Assembly: GCA_036802945.1 (NCBI GenBank)
Contig: DAIRVG010000004.1
Span: 1 to 64,000, forward strand
Source of the DNA: Gp6-AA40 sp036802945
GTDB lineage: Bacteria; Acidobacteriota; Vicinamibacteria; Vicinamibacterales; UBA2999
DNA length: 64,000 bases
Direction of reading: 5' to 3'
Shown: in pieces, positions 16,853-26,133 of the stretch
Position numbering within the stretch: position 1 is the stretch's first letter
Layout: each line of letters begins with the position of its first letter
Notes under the pieces: generated by a model
Databases searched by the model: none
What the model saw: the letters and a program-made list of their open reading frames with translations, nothing else
Told to the model about the DNA's origin: nothing
Translations under genes and position numbers: made by a program

Positions 16853-19800
16853 ATGGTTAACCGCATCGTCGAACTCGCGCTGAAACACCGCGTCCTCGTC
16901 ATCGGGCTCGCGGTGGCGCTCGCCGGCTGGGGATGGTGGGCCGCCACGGCCACGCCGATCGACGCCATCCCAGACCTTTCGGACAACCAGGTGATCGTGT
17001 TTACCGACTGGAGCGGACACAGCGCGCAGGAAGTGGAGGACCAGGTCAGCTACCCGCTCACCGTGAATCTGCGGGGCCTCGCGGGCGTCCGAGTCGTCCG
17101 ATCGCAGTCCGCGTTCGGCTTCTCGATGATCTACGTCGTCTTCGAAGACAACGTGGATCAGTATTTCGCGCGCTCGCGGGTGCTGGAGCGGCTCAGCCTC
17201 GTCTCCACGCAAATGCCGGAAGGCGCCGTCCCGACCCTCGGCCCGGATGCGACCGGTGTCGGTCACGTGTTCTGGTACACCGTCGAGAGCGACCGCCACT
17301 CGCTCCGCGACCTGCGCAGCCTGGAGGACTGGTTCATCAAGTATCAGCTCAACGCCGTTCCCGGCGTTGCCGAGGTCGCGTCAGTCGGGGGTCACGTTCA
17401 GCAGTACCAGATCGACATCGATCCGAATCGACTTCGCGCCTACAACCTGTCGCTCGGCGCCGTCGTCGAGGCGGTTCGCGACAGCAATCAGAACGTGGGC
17501 GGCAACGTGCTCGAGGCAAACGGCACGTGGTCGATCGTTCGCGGCGTCGGGCTGATCGAGTCGGTCCAGGACCTGGAACAGATCGTCGTCAGCGCGCCGT
17601 CCGGCGTTCCCGTCTACGTACACCAGCTCGGTCAGGTCCACGTGGGTGACGCGTTCCGCGTCGCGTCGCTGGTCAAGGGACGCGACGAGGCGGTCGGCGG
17701 CGTGATCGTCATGCGGAGCGGCGCCAACGCGCAGGAGGTGATTGACGCGGTCAAGGGGCGCATCGCGCAGATCAGCCCGGGCCTGCCGGCCGGTGTGCGC
17801 ATCGTTCCGTTCTACGACCGCTCCACGCTCATCTCGCAGTCGGTCGACACGTTGCGCACGGCGCTCTTCGAGGAGATTGCGCTGGTCACGTTGGCGCACG
17901 TGATCTTTTTGATGCACTTCCGATCGATCCTGATCGTCACGCTGCCGCTGCCGCTCGCGGTGCTCATCTCCTTCATCGGGATGTACTACCTGGGCATCTC
18001 GTCGAACATCATGAGCCTTGCGGGAATCGCGATCGCGATCGGCGTACTGGTCGACGCGGGGATCGTCGTGACCGAGAACGCGTTCCGGTATGTCGAGCGT
18101 CAAGGCATCGACACGCGCGATCGAGCCGCCGTGAGGCGGGCGGTGCTCGAATCGACTCGGCTCGTTGGCCGGCCCGTGTTCTTCTCGATGGCGATCATCG
18201 TCCTCGCGTTCATTCCCGTGTTCGCGCTGACAGGCCAGGAAGGCAAGCTGTTTCACCCTCTGGCCTTCACCAAAACCTTCGCGGTACTCGCCGCAACCGT
18301 TCTCGCCCTGACGCTCGTCCCCGCGCTCTGCACGCTCCTCCTCAAAGGAAAACTTCACGATGAGTCCGCGAATCCGGTGATGCGTGTGCTCCGCGCGATG
18401 TACAGGCCATCACTCGAATGGGCGTTGTCACATCGCGCGGTCACGCTTGCCGGAGCGATGCTGTTGCTGCTGGGCGCGGTGCTGGTCGGCGTGCGGATCG
18501 GCAGCGAGTTCATGCCGCCGCTGAACGAAGGCGATCTGCTCTTTATGCCCGTCACCGACCCGAGCGTCTCGCTCGAGGAAAACACCGAGATCGCCCGTCG
18601 TCAGAACGCCGCGCTGATGCGCGTGCCGGAGGTTCAGTACGCGGTGGCCAAGGTCGGTCGCGCAGACACCTCTACCGATCCTTCGCCGCTGAACATGACC
18701 GAGACGATCGTGCACCTCAAGCCGCGCGAGCAGTGGCGGGCGGGGGTCACGTTGGATTCGCTCCGCACCGAGATGGGGCGCGCGGCAGAGCTGCCCGGCG
18801 TCACGAACATCTGGACGATGCCGATTGTCAATCGCATCGACATGCTGACGACGGGTATCCGATCCGAAGTGGGCGTGAAGATTTACGGTTCTGACCTGCC
18901 CGCGCTCGAGGACGCCGCGCGCCGCGTTGCAGCGGTGCTCCGCACCGTGCGCGGCGCGGCCAACGTGTATCCCGAACCGCTGACGAGCTCACAGTACGTG
19001 AACGTGCACGTCGATCGCGATCGCGCGGCCCGGTACGGTCTCAGCGTCGCCGCGGTACAGGACGTCATCAGGACGGCCATTGGCGAACGGAATCTCACGC
19101 TTACCCTGGAGGGACGTCGACGCTTTCCTGTCCGCGTCCGATACGCGCCTGAATTTCGGGACGATGCTCGGGCCCTCGGGAACGTGCTGATCGCCACGCC
19201 GGCAGGTCAACAGCTGCCGCTCGCGCAGGTCGTGAGCATCGAGCAGGCGCGCGGTCCCGCGATGATCTCGTCAGAGAACGGCCTGCTGCTCGCCACGGTG
19301 TTGCTCAACGTACAGGACAGGGACATTGGCGGGTTTGTCGAAGAGGCCAAGGCCGCGGTGGCATCCGGTGTGTCGCTGCCTCCCGGCTATTTCATCGGCT
19401 GGAGCGGCCGGTACGAAAACCAGATACGGGCGCGGCAGCGGCTCCAGGTGGTCGTGCCGATCGCCCTGCTGGTCATCTTTGGGCTCCTCTACATGACGTA
19501 TCACTCCGTGCTCGAAGCGGCGCACGTGCTCCTCACGGTACCATTCGCGCTCACCGGCGGCGTGTATCTCCTCTGGCTCCTCGGCTACAACTTTTCGGTT
19601 GCCGTCTGGGTCGGATTCATCGCGCTGTTCGGCACGGCGGTGCAGACCGGCGTGGTGATGGTTATCTACCTCGAGGAGGCGCTCGCACAAAAGGTCGCGG
19701 AGCGCGGAGACACATTCGCGCGCGCCGATCTTCACGATGCCGTCGTCGACGGCGCACTACTGCGGCTGCGGCCAAAGGTCATGACCGTTTCCACGGTCAT

Positions 19801-20431
19801 CGCGGGACTGCTACCAATCATGTGGAGCAGTCGAGTCGGCGCCGATGTGATGAAGCCACTGGCCACGCCGGTGCTTGGCGGAATGGCCTCGTCGCTCTTG
19901 TACGTTCTCATCGTGACGCCCGTCCTGTTCTATTGGATACATGAACGACGTCTTCACCTGGAAGAGTCCCCGATGGTGGCGCGTGCACCGCGAAGCCGTC
20001 GATGGGCTTTTGCGGCCGTTGCCGTCCTCCTCGGTCTGGCCGCGGCCGGCTGGCTTATTCGAGATCGCTTCACCGCCGCACCTCAGGCGGAAACGGCCGG
20101 CGCAGTGCTTCAGACGGTACGCTCGGGTGATCTCGTGATCACGTTGTCGAACCCGAGCGGACAGCTTCGCCAGGGCGCGAATGACTTCAGGATCGAGTTC
20201 CGATCGGCACGTGCGAATCAGCGAGTCGATGTCGGCCCCGTGCGCCTGAATGCCGCGATGACGATGCCGGGGATGGCGATGACCGGGACCGTCTCGGTCG
20301 CGCCCGCGGGGCAGCCCGGCGTGTATGAAGCGTCCGGAGACTTCGGGATGTCCGGCTCGTGGAAGATGACGCTGGAATGGGACGGGCCCGCCGGCCGCGG
20401 GTCGGCGGCCTTCGATGGGAGAGTGCAATGA
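16853..20431 (+). CDS. cusA: CusA/CzcA-family heavy-metal RND efflux pump with C-terminal YtkA/FixH-like domain
   Basis: 1192 residues against about 1040 for ordinary CusA. Residues 1-1035 are a full heavy-metal RND pump: first helix RVLVIGLAVALAGWGWW, then PIDAIPDLSDNQVIVFTDW typical of the HME family, and TM4 with the proton-relay Asp and Glu in GVLVDAGIVVTENAF. The extension (about 1036-1192) adds a helix (WAFAAVAVLLGLAAAGWLI) and a beta-sandwich ending in the Met-rich MTMPGMAMTG (about 1136-1145), like YtkA/FixH domains. It should export Cu(I)/Ag(I) or divalent metal across both membranes with the TolC- and CusB-like partners encoded next (ATGA overlaps). Metal not determinable. Confidence 0.93.
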   Translation: MVNRIVELALKHRVLVIGLAVALAGWGWWAATATPIDAIPDLSDNQVIVFTDWSGHSAQEVEDQVSYPLTVNLRGLAGVRVVRSQSAFGFSMIYVVFEDNVDQYFARSRVLERLSLVSTQMPEGAVPTLGPDATGVGHVFWYTVESDRHSLRDLRSLEDWFIKYQLNAVPGVAEVASVGGHVQQYQIDIDPNRLRAYNLSLGAVVEAVRDSNQNVGGNVLEANGTWSIVRGVGLIESVQDLEQIVVSAPSGVPVYVHQLGQVHVGDAFRVASLVKGRDEAVGGVIVMRSGANAQEVIDAVKGRIAQISPGLPAGVRIVPFYDRSTLISQSVDTLRTALFEEIALVTLAHVIFLMHFRSILIVTLPLPLAVLISFIGMYYLGISSNIMSLAGIAIAIGVLVDAGIVVTENAFRYVERQGIDTRDRAAVRRAVLESTRLVGRPVFFSMAIIVLAFIPVFALTGQEGKLFHPLAFTKTFAVLAATVLALTLVPALCTLLLKGKLHDESANPVMRVLRAMYRPSLEWALSHRAVTLAGAMLLLLGAVLVGVRIGSEFMPPLNEGDLLFMPVTDPSVSLEENTEIARRQNAALMRVPEVQYAVAKVGRADTSTDPSPLNMTETIVHLKPREQWRAGVTLDSLRTEMGRAAELPGVTNIWTMPIVNRIDMLTTGIRSEVGVKIYGSDLPALEDAARRVAAVLRTVRGAANVYPEPLTSSQYVNVHVDRDRAARYGLSVAAVQDVIRTAIGERNLTLTLEGRRRFPVRVRYAPEFRDDARALGNVLIATPAGQQLPLAQVVSIEQARGPAMISSENGLLLATVLLNVQDRDIGGFVEEAKAAVASGVSLPPGYFIGWSGRYENQIRARQRLQVVVPIALLVIFGLLYMTYHSVLEAAHVLLTVPFALTGGVYLLWLLGYNFSVAVWVGFIALFGTAVQTGVVMVIYLEEALAQKVAERGDTFARADLHDAVVDGALLRLRPKVMTVSTVIAGLLPIMWSSRVGADVMKPLATPVLGGMASSLLYVLIVTPVLFYWIHERRLHLEESPMVARAPRSRRWAFAAVAVLLGLAAAGWLIRDRFTAAPQAETAGAVLQTVRSGDLVITLSNPSGQLRQGANDFRIEFRSARANQRVDVGPVRLNAAMTMPGMAMTGTVSVAPAGQPGVYEASGDFGMSGSWKMTLEWDGPAGRGSAAFDGRVQ

Positions 20432-21792
20432 CTTGGTTCACATCCGCGGCGCTGACCCTTCCGCCTGCCCTGAAGCTTCGGCGGACCGCCGAAGCGCGAA
20501 GCGCGAAGGCTGGTCCGGTCCGCAGAAGCCTCGTGATTGGCCTGTTCGTCGGCGCGCTGGTGCTGCCACGTGGCGTGATGGCTCAGGACGGTACCATCGA
20601 GCAGCTCGTCGCAACGGCGCTCGAGCGCTCGCCCGACATTCGCGCCGCTCGGACAGCTGTCGCGGTCGCAGGCGGTCAGCTGACACAGGCGGGTTTGAGA
20701 CCGAACCCGATGCTGACAGGCAGCCAGCTGCAGATGACGGGTACTCAGCACCAGACGCTTGTCGGGATCGAGTGGCCGCTGGACTTATTCCGTCGCTCCT
20801 CACGCGTCGCTCTGGCGATGCAGGCAGTTGAGGCCACCAGTCTCTCGGTTCGAGACCGGGAGCGCACGCTCGCTGCGATGGTGCGCGAGCAGGCCGGTCG
20901 CCTGCTGGCCGCGCGGCGCACGGTGGAAATCATGAACGAGTCGCTGATCGCCGCCCGGCGGATGCGCGAGCTTCTCGACCAGCGCGTCACCGAAGGTGAG
21001 ACGCCGAAGCTCGACGCCAACATCGCGGCAGTCGAAGTCGGGCGCATGGAGGCGGATCTCGTCCTGGCGCAGGCGGAGGCGGACGGAGAGGCGATCGAGC
21101 TGAAGGCGCTGGTCGGCCTGCCCGCCGGCGCACCGATGGTCTTGCGCGACACGCTCGAGTCTCTCGTGCGCGTCCCGCCGGAACCAGCGACGCCCGCCTT
21201 ACCGATGGAAGCCGCCCTCGCGGCGCGGCCGGACGTTCGTGAGGCGACCGCCCGAGTCGCGCTCGCCGGCGCGCGTGTCGAGGCGGCGCGCCGCGAAGGG
21301 GGGGTCGATGTGACACTCTCGGGCGCCTACGGCCATGAGTTCTCTGGTTTTGCTCAGCGTGGATTCAACGAGGGCGGCGCGCTCGTTCCTATCCAAGGCT
21401 CATTCGACAGCGTGGTGATTGGCGCGAGGCTGACCCTGCCGATTCGCAACAAGAACCAGGGTGGCGTGGCAGCCGCGCTCGCCGAGCGAACCGGTGATGA
21501 GGAGGTGCTCGCATCGCGCCAGCTCACCGCCCGGGCGGAGCTCGACGCGGCTGTGCTCCGAGACCGCGAGGCGCGGCGCGCCGTCGAGATGTATGCCACG
21601 ACCGTTCGGCAGCTGGCGAGGCAGAATGTCGATGTGGAGCTGGAAGCGTACGATCTTGGCCGCACTCCCCTCTCGGATCTGCTGTCCGAACAGCGACGGT
21701 ATCTCGATGTCGAAACCGCGTACACGGCGGCGCTGTCCAGGGCGTTCCAGGCGCAAGTAGCGCTGCGCCGCGCGCGTGGGGAGATTCGATGA
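20428..21792 (+). CDS. TolC/CusC-like outer-membrane efflux channel
   Basis: 454 residues from ATG 20428, which overlaps the pump stop (ATGA); it also overlaps the next gene by ATGA at 21789. Two outer-membrane-efflux-protein repeats with long heptad coiled coils (about 65-250 and 265-450), e.g. EQLVATALERSPDIRAARTA and QLTARAELDAAVLRDREAR. Oddity: residues about 11-32 (PPALKLRRTAEARSAKAGPV) are encoded by a dispersed repeat of the type at 9732-9847. This pushes the hydrophobic signal segment (RSLVIGLFVGALVLPRGVMAQ) away from the start. A GTG within that segment could be the original start. It forms the outer-membrane exit duct of the tripartite pump. Confidence 0.9.
   Translation: MTWFTSAALTLPPALKLRRTAEARSAKAGPVRRSLVIGLFVGALVLPRGVMAQDGTIEQLVATALERSPDIRAARTAVAVAGGQLTQAGLRPNPMLTGSQLQMTGTQHQTLVGIEWPLDLFRRSSRVALAMQAVEATSLSVRDRERTLAAMVREQAGRLLAARRTVEIMNESLIAARRMRELLDQRVTEGETPKLDANIAAVEVGRMEADLVLAQAEADGEAIELKALVGLPAGAPMVLRDTLESLVRVPPEPATPALPMEAALAARPDVREATARVALAGARVEAARREGGVDVTLSGAYGHEFSGFAQRGFNEGGALVPIQGSFDSVVIGARLTLPIRNKNQGGVAAALAERTGDEEVLASRQLTARAELDAAVLRDREARRAVEMYATTVRQLARQNVDVELEAYDLGRTPLSDLLSEQRRYLDVETAYTAALSRAFQAQVALRRARGEIR
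20459..20522. repeat. Cgaagcgcgaag-type repeat inside the TolC-like coding sequence
   Basis: Core GCCGAAGCGCGAAGCGCGAA at 20488 onward, flanked by GCGGACC and GGTCCGGTCCGC. It is the reverse complement of the core repeated at 9732-9847. It is translated in frame between the start codon and the signal helix. Confidence 0.75.
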
Positions 21793-23123
21793 AAGGACCG
21801 TTGGTCGCGGCGGCCGGCGTTGGGCTAGTCGTTATCGGCGTCGTCATCGGCGCCGCCCTCTTCCGGGATTCGGGAGTCGGGAGTCGGGATTCGGCCGTCG
21901 CATCGCGTGATTCATCCGCTGCAGCGGTCAATGAACCCGCACACGCGGGCACGAACATGCGTGGCGAACCCCGAACCGCCGAACCAAGAACACCGGATCC
22001 CGGATCCCCGATCCCGGATCACGTCATCGCGCTCACACCAGAGATGGTTTCGCGTGCGGGAATCAAGACCGTCGCCGCGGTCAAAGGCACTTCGACCACC
22101 GGCCTGCACCTTCCTGGCGTCGTGCAGCCGAACGCCTACAAGGACGTCGCAGTCACGGCACTCGTGTCCGGCCGCATCACGCAGGTGCGTGCCGAGCTCG
22201 GCCAGCGCGTCATGCTCAACGAGGCGCTTGCGACGGTGTACAGCCCCGAGCTTGCCGATGCGCAGACAGCCTTCATTGCTGCCCGGGCCGCGCATCTTGC
22301 TCACGACCAGCGCCAGGCACGGACGCAGCGGCTCTACGCAATCGGCGCGGCAAGCCGACAGGAGCTCGAATCGCTCGAGGCGGAACGCGCGCGGATGGAC
22401 CAGGAAGTCGAAACCGCGCGAGCGCGGCTGGTGCTCCTCGGCATCCCCGAGGAGCGCACACAGCGCCTGGCTTCCCCGCTCGATGTCGTCACCACGCTCG
22501 AGGTGCGTGCGCCGATAGCCGGCGTGATCACGAAACGCAACGCGAATCCGGGACTGAACGTCGACCTCTCCACGCCACTGTTCACCGTGACCGATCTCTC
22601 GAGCGTGTGGGTCATCGCGGATCTCTACGAACGCAACTTCGCCACCGTCGGCGTCGGAAGCCCGGCAACGATCACAACCACGTCGTACCCGGGGCTCGAG
22701 CTGAAAGGGCGCGTCGATTACATCGACCCGCAAGTGGAGGAACAGACTCGAACGGCGAAGCTCCGCGTAGAGATCCCGAACGCAGGCAATCGACTTCGCC
22801 TCGGGATGTTTGTCGACGTCAGCATCGCTGAGAGGTCACCTCGTCCCGTGGTGCTGATACCGAAGGCGGCACTCCAGACCGTTGGGACGCAGTCGGTCGT
22901 GTACGTCGCCGCCAACGGCGAGCCCGGCCGGTTCCTGCAGCGCGAAGTGCTCGCCGGCGACTCGATCGGCAACCTGGTCGCAGTGCTCGAGGGTGTCCAG
23001 CCTGGAGACCTGGTGGTCACCGACGGGGCGTTTTTCCTGCGCGCGGAGCACGAGCGCACCGTGCCCAATAGCACTGGGGCCGCCGCGCCGGCGGATGTAG
23101 TATTTCCGTCAACGAGGCCGTAG
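21789..23123 (+). CDS. cusB: CusB/CzcB-like periplasmic adaptor (membrane fusion protein)
   Basis: 444 residues from ATG 21789 in a 4-bp overlap with the channel gene. N-terminal anchor helix (about 6-25), then a low-complexity linker (26-78, with SRDS and EPRT repeats), a barrel-sandwich/lipoyl domain split by an alpha-hairpin (about 110-225; QRQARTQRLYAIGAASRQEL), a beta-barrel domain (SVWVIADLYERNFATVGVGS) and a membrane-proximal domain. Adaptors of this type join pump to channel. The linker is encoded by gggattc/gggagtc heptamers and ggatccc units, another repeat-in-gene case. No separate CusF or two-component regulator gene lies beside the operon. Confidence 0.92.
   Translation: MKGPLVAAAGVGLVVIGVVIGAALFRDSGVGSRDSAVASRDSSAAAVNEPAHAGTNMRGEPRTAEPRTPDPGSPIPDHVIALTPEMVSRAGIKTVAAVKGTSTTGLHLPGVVQPNAYKDVAVTALVSGRITQVRAELGQRVMLNEALATVYSPELADAQTAFIAARAAHLAHDQRQARTQRLYAIGAASRQELESLEAERARMDQEVETARARLVLLGIPEERTQRLASPLDVVTTLEVRAPIAGVITKRNANPGLNVDLSTPLFTVTDLSSVWVIADLYERNFATVGVGSPATITTTSYPGLELKGRVDYIDPQVEEQTRTAKLRVEIPNAGNRLRLGMFVDVSIAERSPRPVVLIPKAALQTVGTQSVVYVAANGEPGRFLQREVLAGDSIGNLVAVLEGVQPGDLVVTDGAFFLRAEHERTVPNSTGAAAPADVVFPSTRP
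21863..22020. repeat. Heptamer arrays inside the adaptor linker
   Basis: G-rich arm GGGATTCGGGAGTCGGGAGT (21865-) and, about 100 bases on, a C-rich arm ACCGGATCCCGGATCCCCGA (21992-). Both lie in the coding region for the flexible linker after the membrane anchor. They repeat the G-arm/C-arm layout seen between genes. Confidence 0.75.
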
Positions 23124-23174
23124 GCCGGATTCGTCACGTCTTCCGTCTACCGCCTGCCGCGCACGTCGCAAGTC

Positions 23175-23201
23175 GCAGGGCCGACCCTTCGGTCGGCCTG
23201 C
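23175..23201. repeat. Ggccgacc-type hairpin
   Basis: GCAGGCCGACC-like stem: GCAGGGCCGACC / GGTCGGCCTGC around CTTC. It lies in the 90-bp gap before the [2Fe-2S] protein gene. Member of the hairpin family at 12061. Confidence 0.7.
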
Positions 23202-23214
23202 GGGGGATTTGACT

Positions 23215-23736
23215 ATGCCATTCACGCTCAACGTCAACGGGAAGTCGACGACGGTTGATGTGCCAGCGGATATGCCGCTGCTGTGGGTCCTGCGGGACGT
23301 GCTGGATCTACGTGCCACGAAGTTCGGCTGCGGCATCGGCCAGTGCGGCGCCTGCACGGTCCATCTGAAGGGTGTGGCGGTGCGCTCGTGCCGCACGCCC
23401 GTGTCGGCCGCGGCTGGCGCGGCCATCGTGACACTCGAAGGTCTCTCCGCCGACGGCTCGCATCCACTGCAGAAGGCATGGGAAGCGATCGACGTGCCGC
23501 AGTGCGGCTACTGCCAGGCGGGACAGATTATGTCGGCCGCCGCGCTGCTCCGCTCCAACCCGAGGCCGAGCGACGCCGACATCGACATGGCCATGAGCGG
23601 AAATCTCTGCCGGTGCGCCACCTACATCCGCATCCGTGAAGCCATCCATCGCGCTGCGGGCAACGCGACGTCCACCACTGCGCAGGCCCTCTCACCTGCG
23701 ATTCTGCGGACCTCGAAGGTCCGCGCCGCATTGTAG
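23215..23736 (+). CDS. [2Fe-2S] small subunit of a molybdenum hydroxylase (isoquinoline 1-oxidoreductase alpha-like)
   Basis: 173 residues from ATG 23215 with GGGGG a few bases upstream. The plant-type ferredoxin cluster ligands are C39, C44, C47 (CGIGQCGAC) and C59; the second cluster ligands are C97, C100 (CGYC), C132 and C134 (CRC). This is the standard two-cluster layout that passes electrons from the Mo site. The family is usually about 150 residues. The last 20 here are a tail whose end (RTSKVRAAL) is encoded by a hairpin repeat. No signal peptide, so export together with the Tat-bearing large subunit 9 bp downstream is expected. Substrate unknown. Confidence 0.9.
   Translation: MPFTLNVNGKSTTVDVPADMPLLWVLRDVLDLRATKFGCGIGQCGACTVHLKGVAVRSCRTPVSAAAGAAIVTLEGLSADGSHPLQKAWEAIDVPQCGYCQAGQIMSAAALLRSNPRPSDADIDMAMSGNLCRCATYIRIREAIHRAAGNATSTTAQALSPAILRTSKVRAAL
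23706..23724. repeat. Gcggacc hairpin within the 3' end of the small-subunit gene
   Basis: GCGGACCT-CGA-AGGTCCGC, coding for part of the C-terminal tail. Same family as the hairpins at 12061 and 16824. Confidence 0.7.
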
Positions 23737-23745
23737 GAGGTTGCC

Positions 23746-25989
23746 GTGGATACGCCAGTGCTCGATCGTCGGTCGTTCCTTCGCGCGACGGCGCTCGCCG
23801 GTGGCGGGATGCTGCTGGCCATCTACTTCGATCCGGCGGACGTACTCGGGCAGGAAGGCAGCCGGGCACCAGCAGGAGGCGCGGCGTACAAGCCGTGGGC
23901 ATTCATCCGGTTCGATCCGAACGGCACCGTCACGATCCTCAGCAAGAACCCCGAGGGGGGCCAGGGCGCCAAGGCGCATCTGCCGATGCTCGTCGCCGAC
24001 GAGCTCGACGTCGACTGGAAGGACGTCACCGTCGAACAGGCACCGCTTGATGAACGGAGCTTCGGTATTCAGCGCACCGGCGGAAGCACCGCGACGCCAA
24101 TCAACTGGGAACCGCTGCGCCAGTGCGGCGCCGCCGCGCGGCAGATGCTCATCGCCGCCGCGGCGCAGACATGGGGCACGCCGGAGGCGGAGTGCACCAC
24201 GGCATCGGGCCGAGTGCTCCACGCTGCGTCCGGGCGCTCGCTCGGCTATGGCGAGCTCGCCGCGCGCGCCGCCGCGTTGCCGACGCCTGATTTGAAGACC
24301 GTCAAGGTGAAGGATCCGAAGGACTACAAGGTCATAGGAACCTCCGTGCGCGGCATCGATACACCCGCGATCGTGCGGGGGCAGCCGATCTACGGCATCG
24401 ACGTGAAGCTGCCCGGCATGCTCTACGCGGCGTACGAGAAGTGCCCGGTGTTCGGCGGCAAGGTCGCGACGGCGAACCTCGACGCCATCAAGGCGCTGCC
24501 CGGAGTCCGCAACGCATTTGTCATCGAAGGGGGACCGGATCTCACGAGAACGTACCCTGGGTGCTGCATTGGCGTGAGCCTCCATGGCGGCGTCGCGATC
24601 GTCGCGGATACCTGGTGGCACGCACAGTCGGCGCGCGCCAAGCTGCGCGTGACGTGGAACGAAGGCCCGACAGCCGTAGACAGCAGCGACGGGTTCGCGA
24701 AACGCGCGCTGGCGCTCTCGCAGCAGCCTCCGGCAATCAAGCTGTATAACGACGGCGACACGGAAAGGGCACTGCAAGGCGCGGCCAAGGTTGTCGAAGC
24801 GGCGTACTTCTACCCGTTCCTCGCACACGCAACGCTCGAGCCGCAGAACTGCACCGCGCACTACAAGGACGGCAAGATGGAGATCTGGGTCTCCACGCAG
24901 ACGCCGCGCGAAGGCCGGCAGGTGGTCGCGCAGAACCTCGGCATGTCGGAGAGCGACATCACCGTCCACTTCATGCGCACCGGCGGCGGGTTCGGACGCC
25001 GCATCCTGAACGACTACATGGCGGAAGCGGCGTGGATCGCGCGCGTCATGAACGGGACGCCCGTCAAACTCGTGTGGTCGCGCGAAGACGACATGCGGCA
25101 CGACTTCTATCGTCCCGCGGGCTTCCATTTCTTCAAGGGCGGGCTCGATGCATCGGGCAATCTGATCGCCTGGCGACAGCACTACGTGGCATTCGGCGAA
25201 GGCGAACGCTTCGCGCCGAACACCGCGATCGGCCCGGCATCGTTCCCAGCCGGGTTCATCCCGAACTTTGCATTCAACGCCTCGTTGATGCCGTCGGGGA
25301 TTCCGACAGGCCCGCTCCGCGCGCCGGGGACCAACGGCACAACGTTCGTCTACCAGGGCTTCATCGACGAGATGGCGGTGGCCTCTGGAAAGGATCCGGT
25401 CGCGTTCAGGCTTGCCCTGCTGGACGTTCCCCGCAAGCTGCTGCCGGGTGCCACCGATCGGTTTGACGCCGGGCGCGCGAAAGCCGTGTTGCGCCTCGCT
25501 GCTGAAAAATCAGGATGGGGTACGCGGCAGCTGCCGAAGGGAACCGGCATGGGCGTCGCCTTCCTTTACGCTCACCTCGGATACTTCGCCGAGATCGCCG
25601 AAGTCAGCGTCGATGCCATGAGCCGCGTGAAGGTGAACAAGGTGTGGGTCGCCGCCGACATCGGCAGCCAGATCATCAACCCGCTCAACGCGGTGCACCA
25701 GGTGCAGGGCTCGGTGATTGACGGGCTGAGTTCGCTGATGGCACAGGAGACGACGATCGAACGCGGGCGCGCCGTGGAAAGCAACTTCAATCAGCACAAG
25801 CTGGTGCGGATGCGGGAAGCACCGCGGGATATTGAGGTGCACTTCCTCAAAACGGCGAATCCGCCAACCGGCCTCGGCGAGCCGGCGCTCCCGCCGATCC
25901 TGCCCGCCGTGACCAACGCGATCTTTGCCGCGACGGGAAAGCGAATCCGCTCCCTGCCGCTTGCGAAGAGCGGGTTCAGCTGGGCCTAG
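23746..25989 (+). CDS. Tat-exported molybdopterin large subunit (isoquinoline 1-oxidoreductase beta-like)
   Basis: 747 residues. The GTG at 23746 is decided by TAGGAGG at 23734-23740, six bases upstream. RRSFLR (8-13) followed by a hydrophobic stretch is a twin-arginine signal, so the holoenzyme is folded in the cytoplasm and sent to the periplasm. The rest matches single-polypeptide aldehyde/xanthine-dehydrogenase-type Mo subunits of the IorB class: GGGFGRRILNDY and the C-terminal GLGEPALPPILPAVTNAI with the catalytic-Glu motif GEPALP. These enzymes hydroxylate N-heterocycles or oxidise aldehydes. Electron acceptor candidate: the cytochrome c at 27944. Substrate cannot be read. Confidence 0.92.
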   Translation: MDTPVLDRRSFLRATALAGGGMLLAIYFDPADVLGQEGSRAPAGGAAYKPWAFIRFDPNGTVTILSKNPEGGQGAKAHLPMLVADELDVDWKDVTVEQAPLDERSFGIQRTGGSTATPINWEPLRQCGAAARQMLIAAAAQTWGTPEAECTTASGRVLHAASGRSLGYGELAARAAALPTPDLKTVKVKDPKDYKVIGTSVRGIDTPAIVRGQPIYGIDVKLPGMLYAAYEKCPVFGGKVATANLDAIKALPGVRNAFVIEGGPDLTRTYPGCCIGVSLHGGVAIVADTWWHAQSARAKLRVTWNEGPTAVDSSDGFAKRALALSQQPPAIKLYNDGDTERALQGAAKVVEAAYFYPFLAHATLEPQNCTAHYKDGKMEIWVSTQTPREGRQVVAQNLGMSESDITVHFMRTGGGFGRRILNDYMAEAAWIARVMNGTPVKLVWSREDDMRHDFYRPAGFHFFKGGLDASGNLIAWRQHYVAFGEGERFAPNTAIGPASFPAGFIPNFAFNASLMPSGIPTGPLRAPGTNGTTFVYQGFIDEMAVASGKDPVAFRLALLDVPRKLLPGATDRFDAGRAKAVLRLAAEKSGWGTRQLPKGTGMGVAFLYAHLGYFAEIAEVSVDAMSRVKVNKVWVAADIGSQIINPLNAVHQVQGSVIDGLSSLMAQETTIERGRAVESNFNQHKLVRMREAPRDIEVHFLKTANPPTGLGEPALPPILPAVTNAIFAATGKRIRSLPLAKSGFSWA

Positions 25990-26008
25990 AATGCGTCAGG
26001 CGAGACAA

Positions 26009-26070
26009 GCCACGGAGACACGAAGTCACGGAGATCGATTGTTTCTCCGTGTCTCCGTTCCTCCGTGGCC
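26009..26070. repeat. Cacggag-type inverted repeat, copy 1
   Basis: Left arm GCCACGGAGACACGAAGTCA..., right arm TCTCCGTGTCTCCGTTCCTC... ending CGTGGC. Preceded by GAGACAAG. Right arm identical to that of copy 2 at 28770-28829. Confidence 0.85.
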
Positions 26071-26133
26071 TGTTGAAGTCAGGATTCGCAATTCAGCATT
26101 CAGCATTTCTATTGCGTGACAGGGAGGATGATC

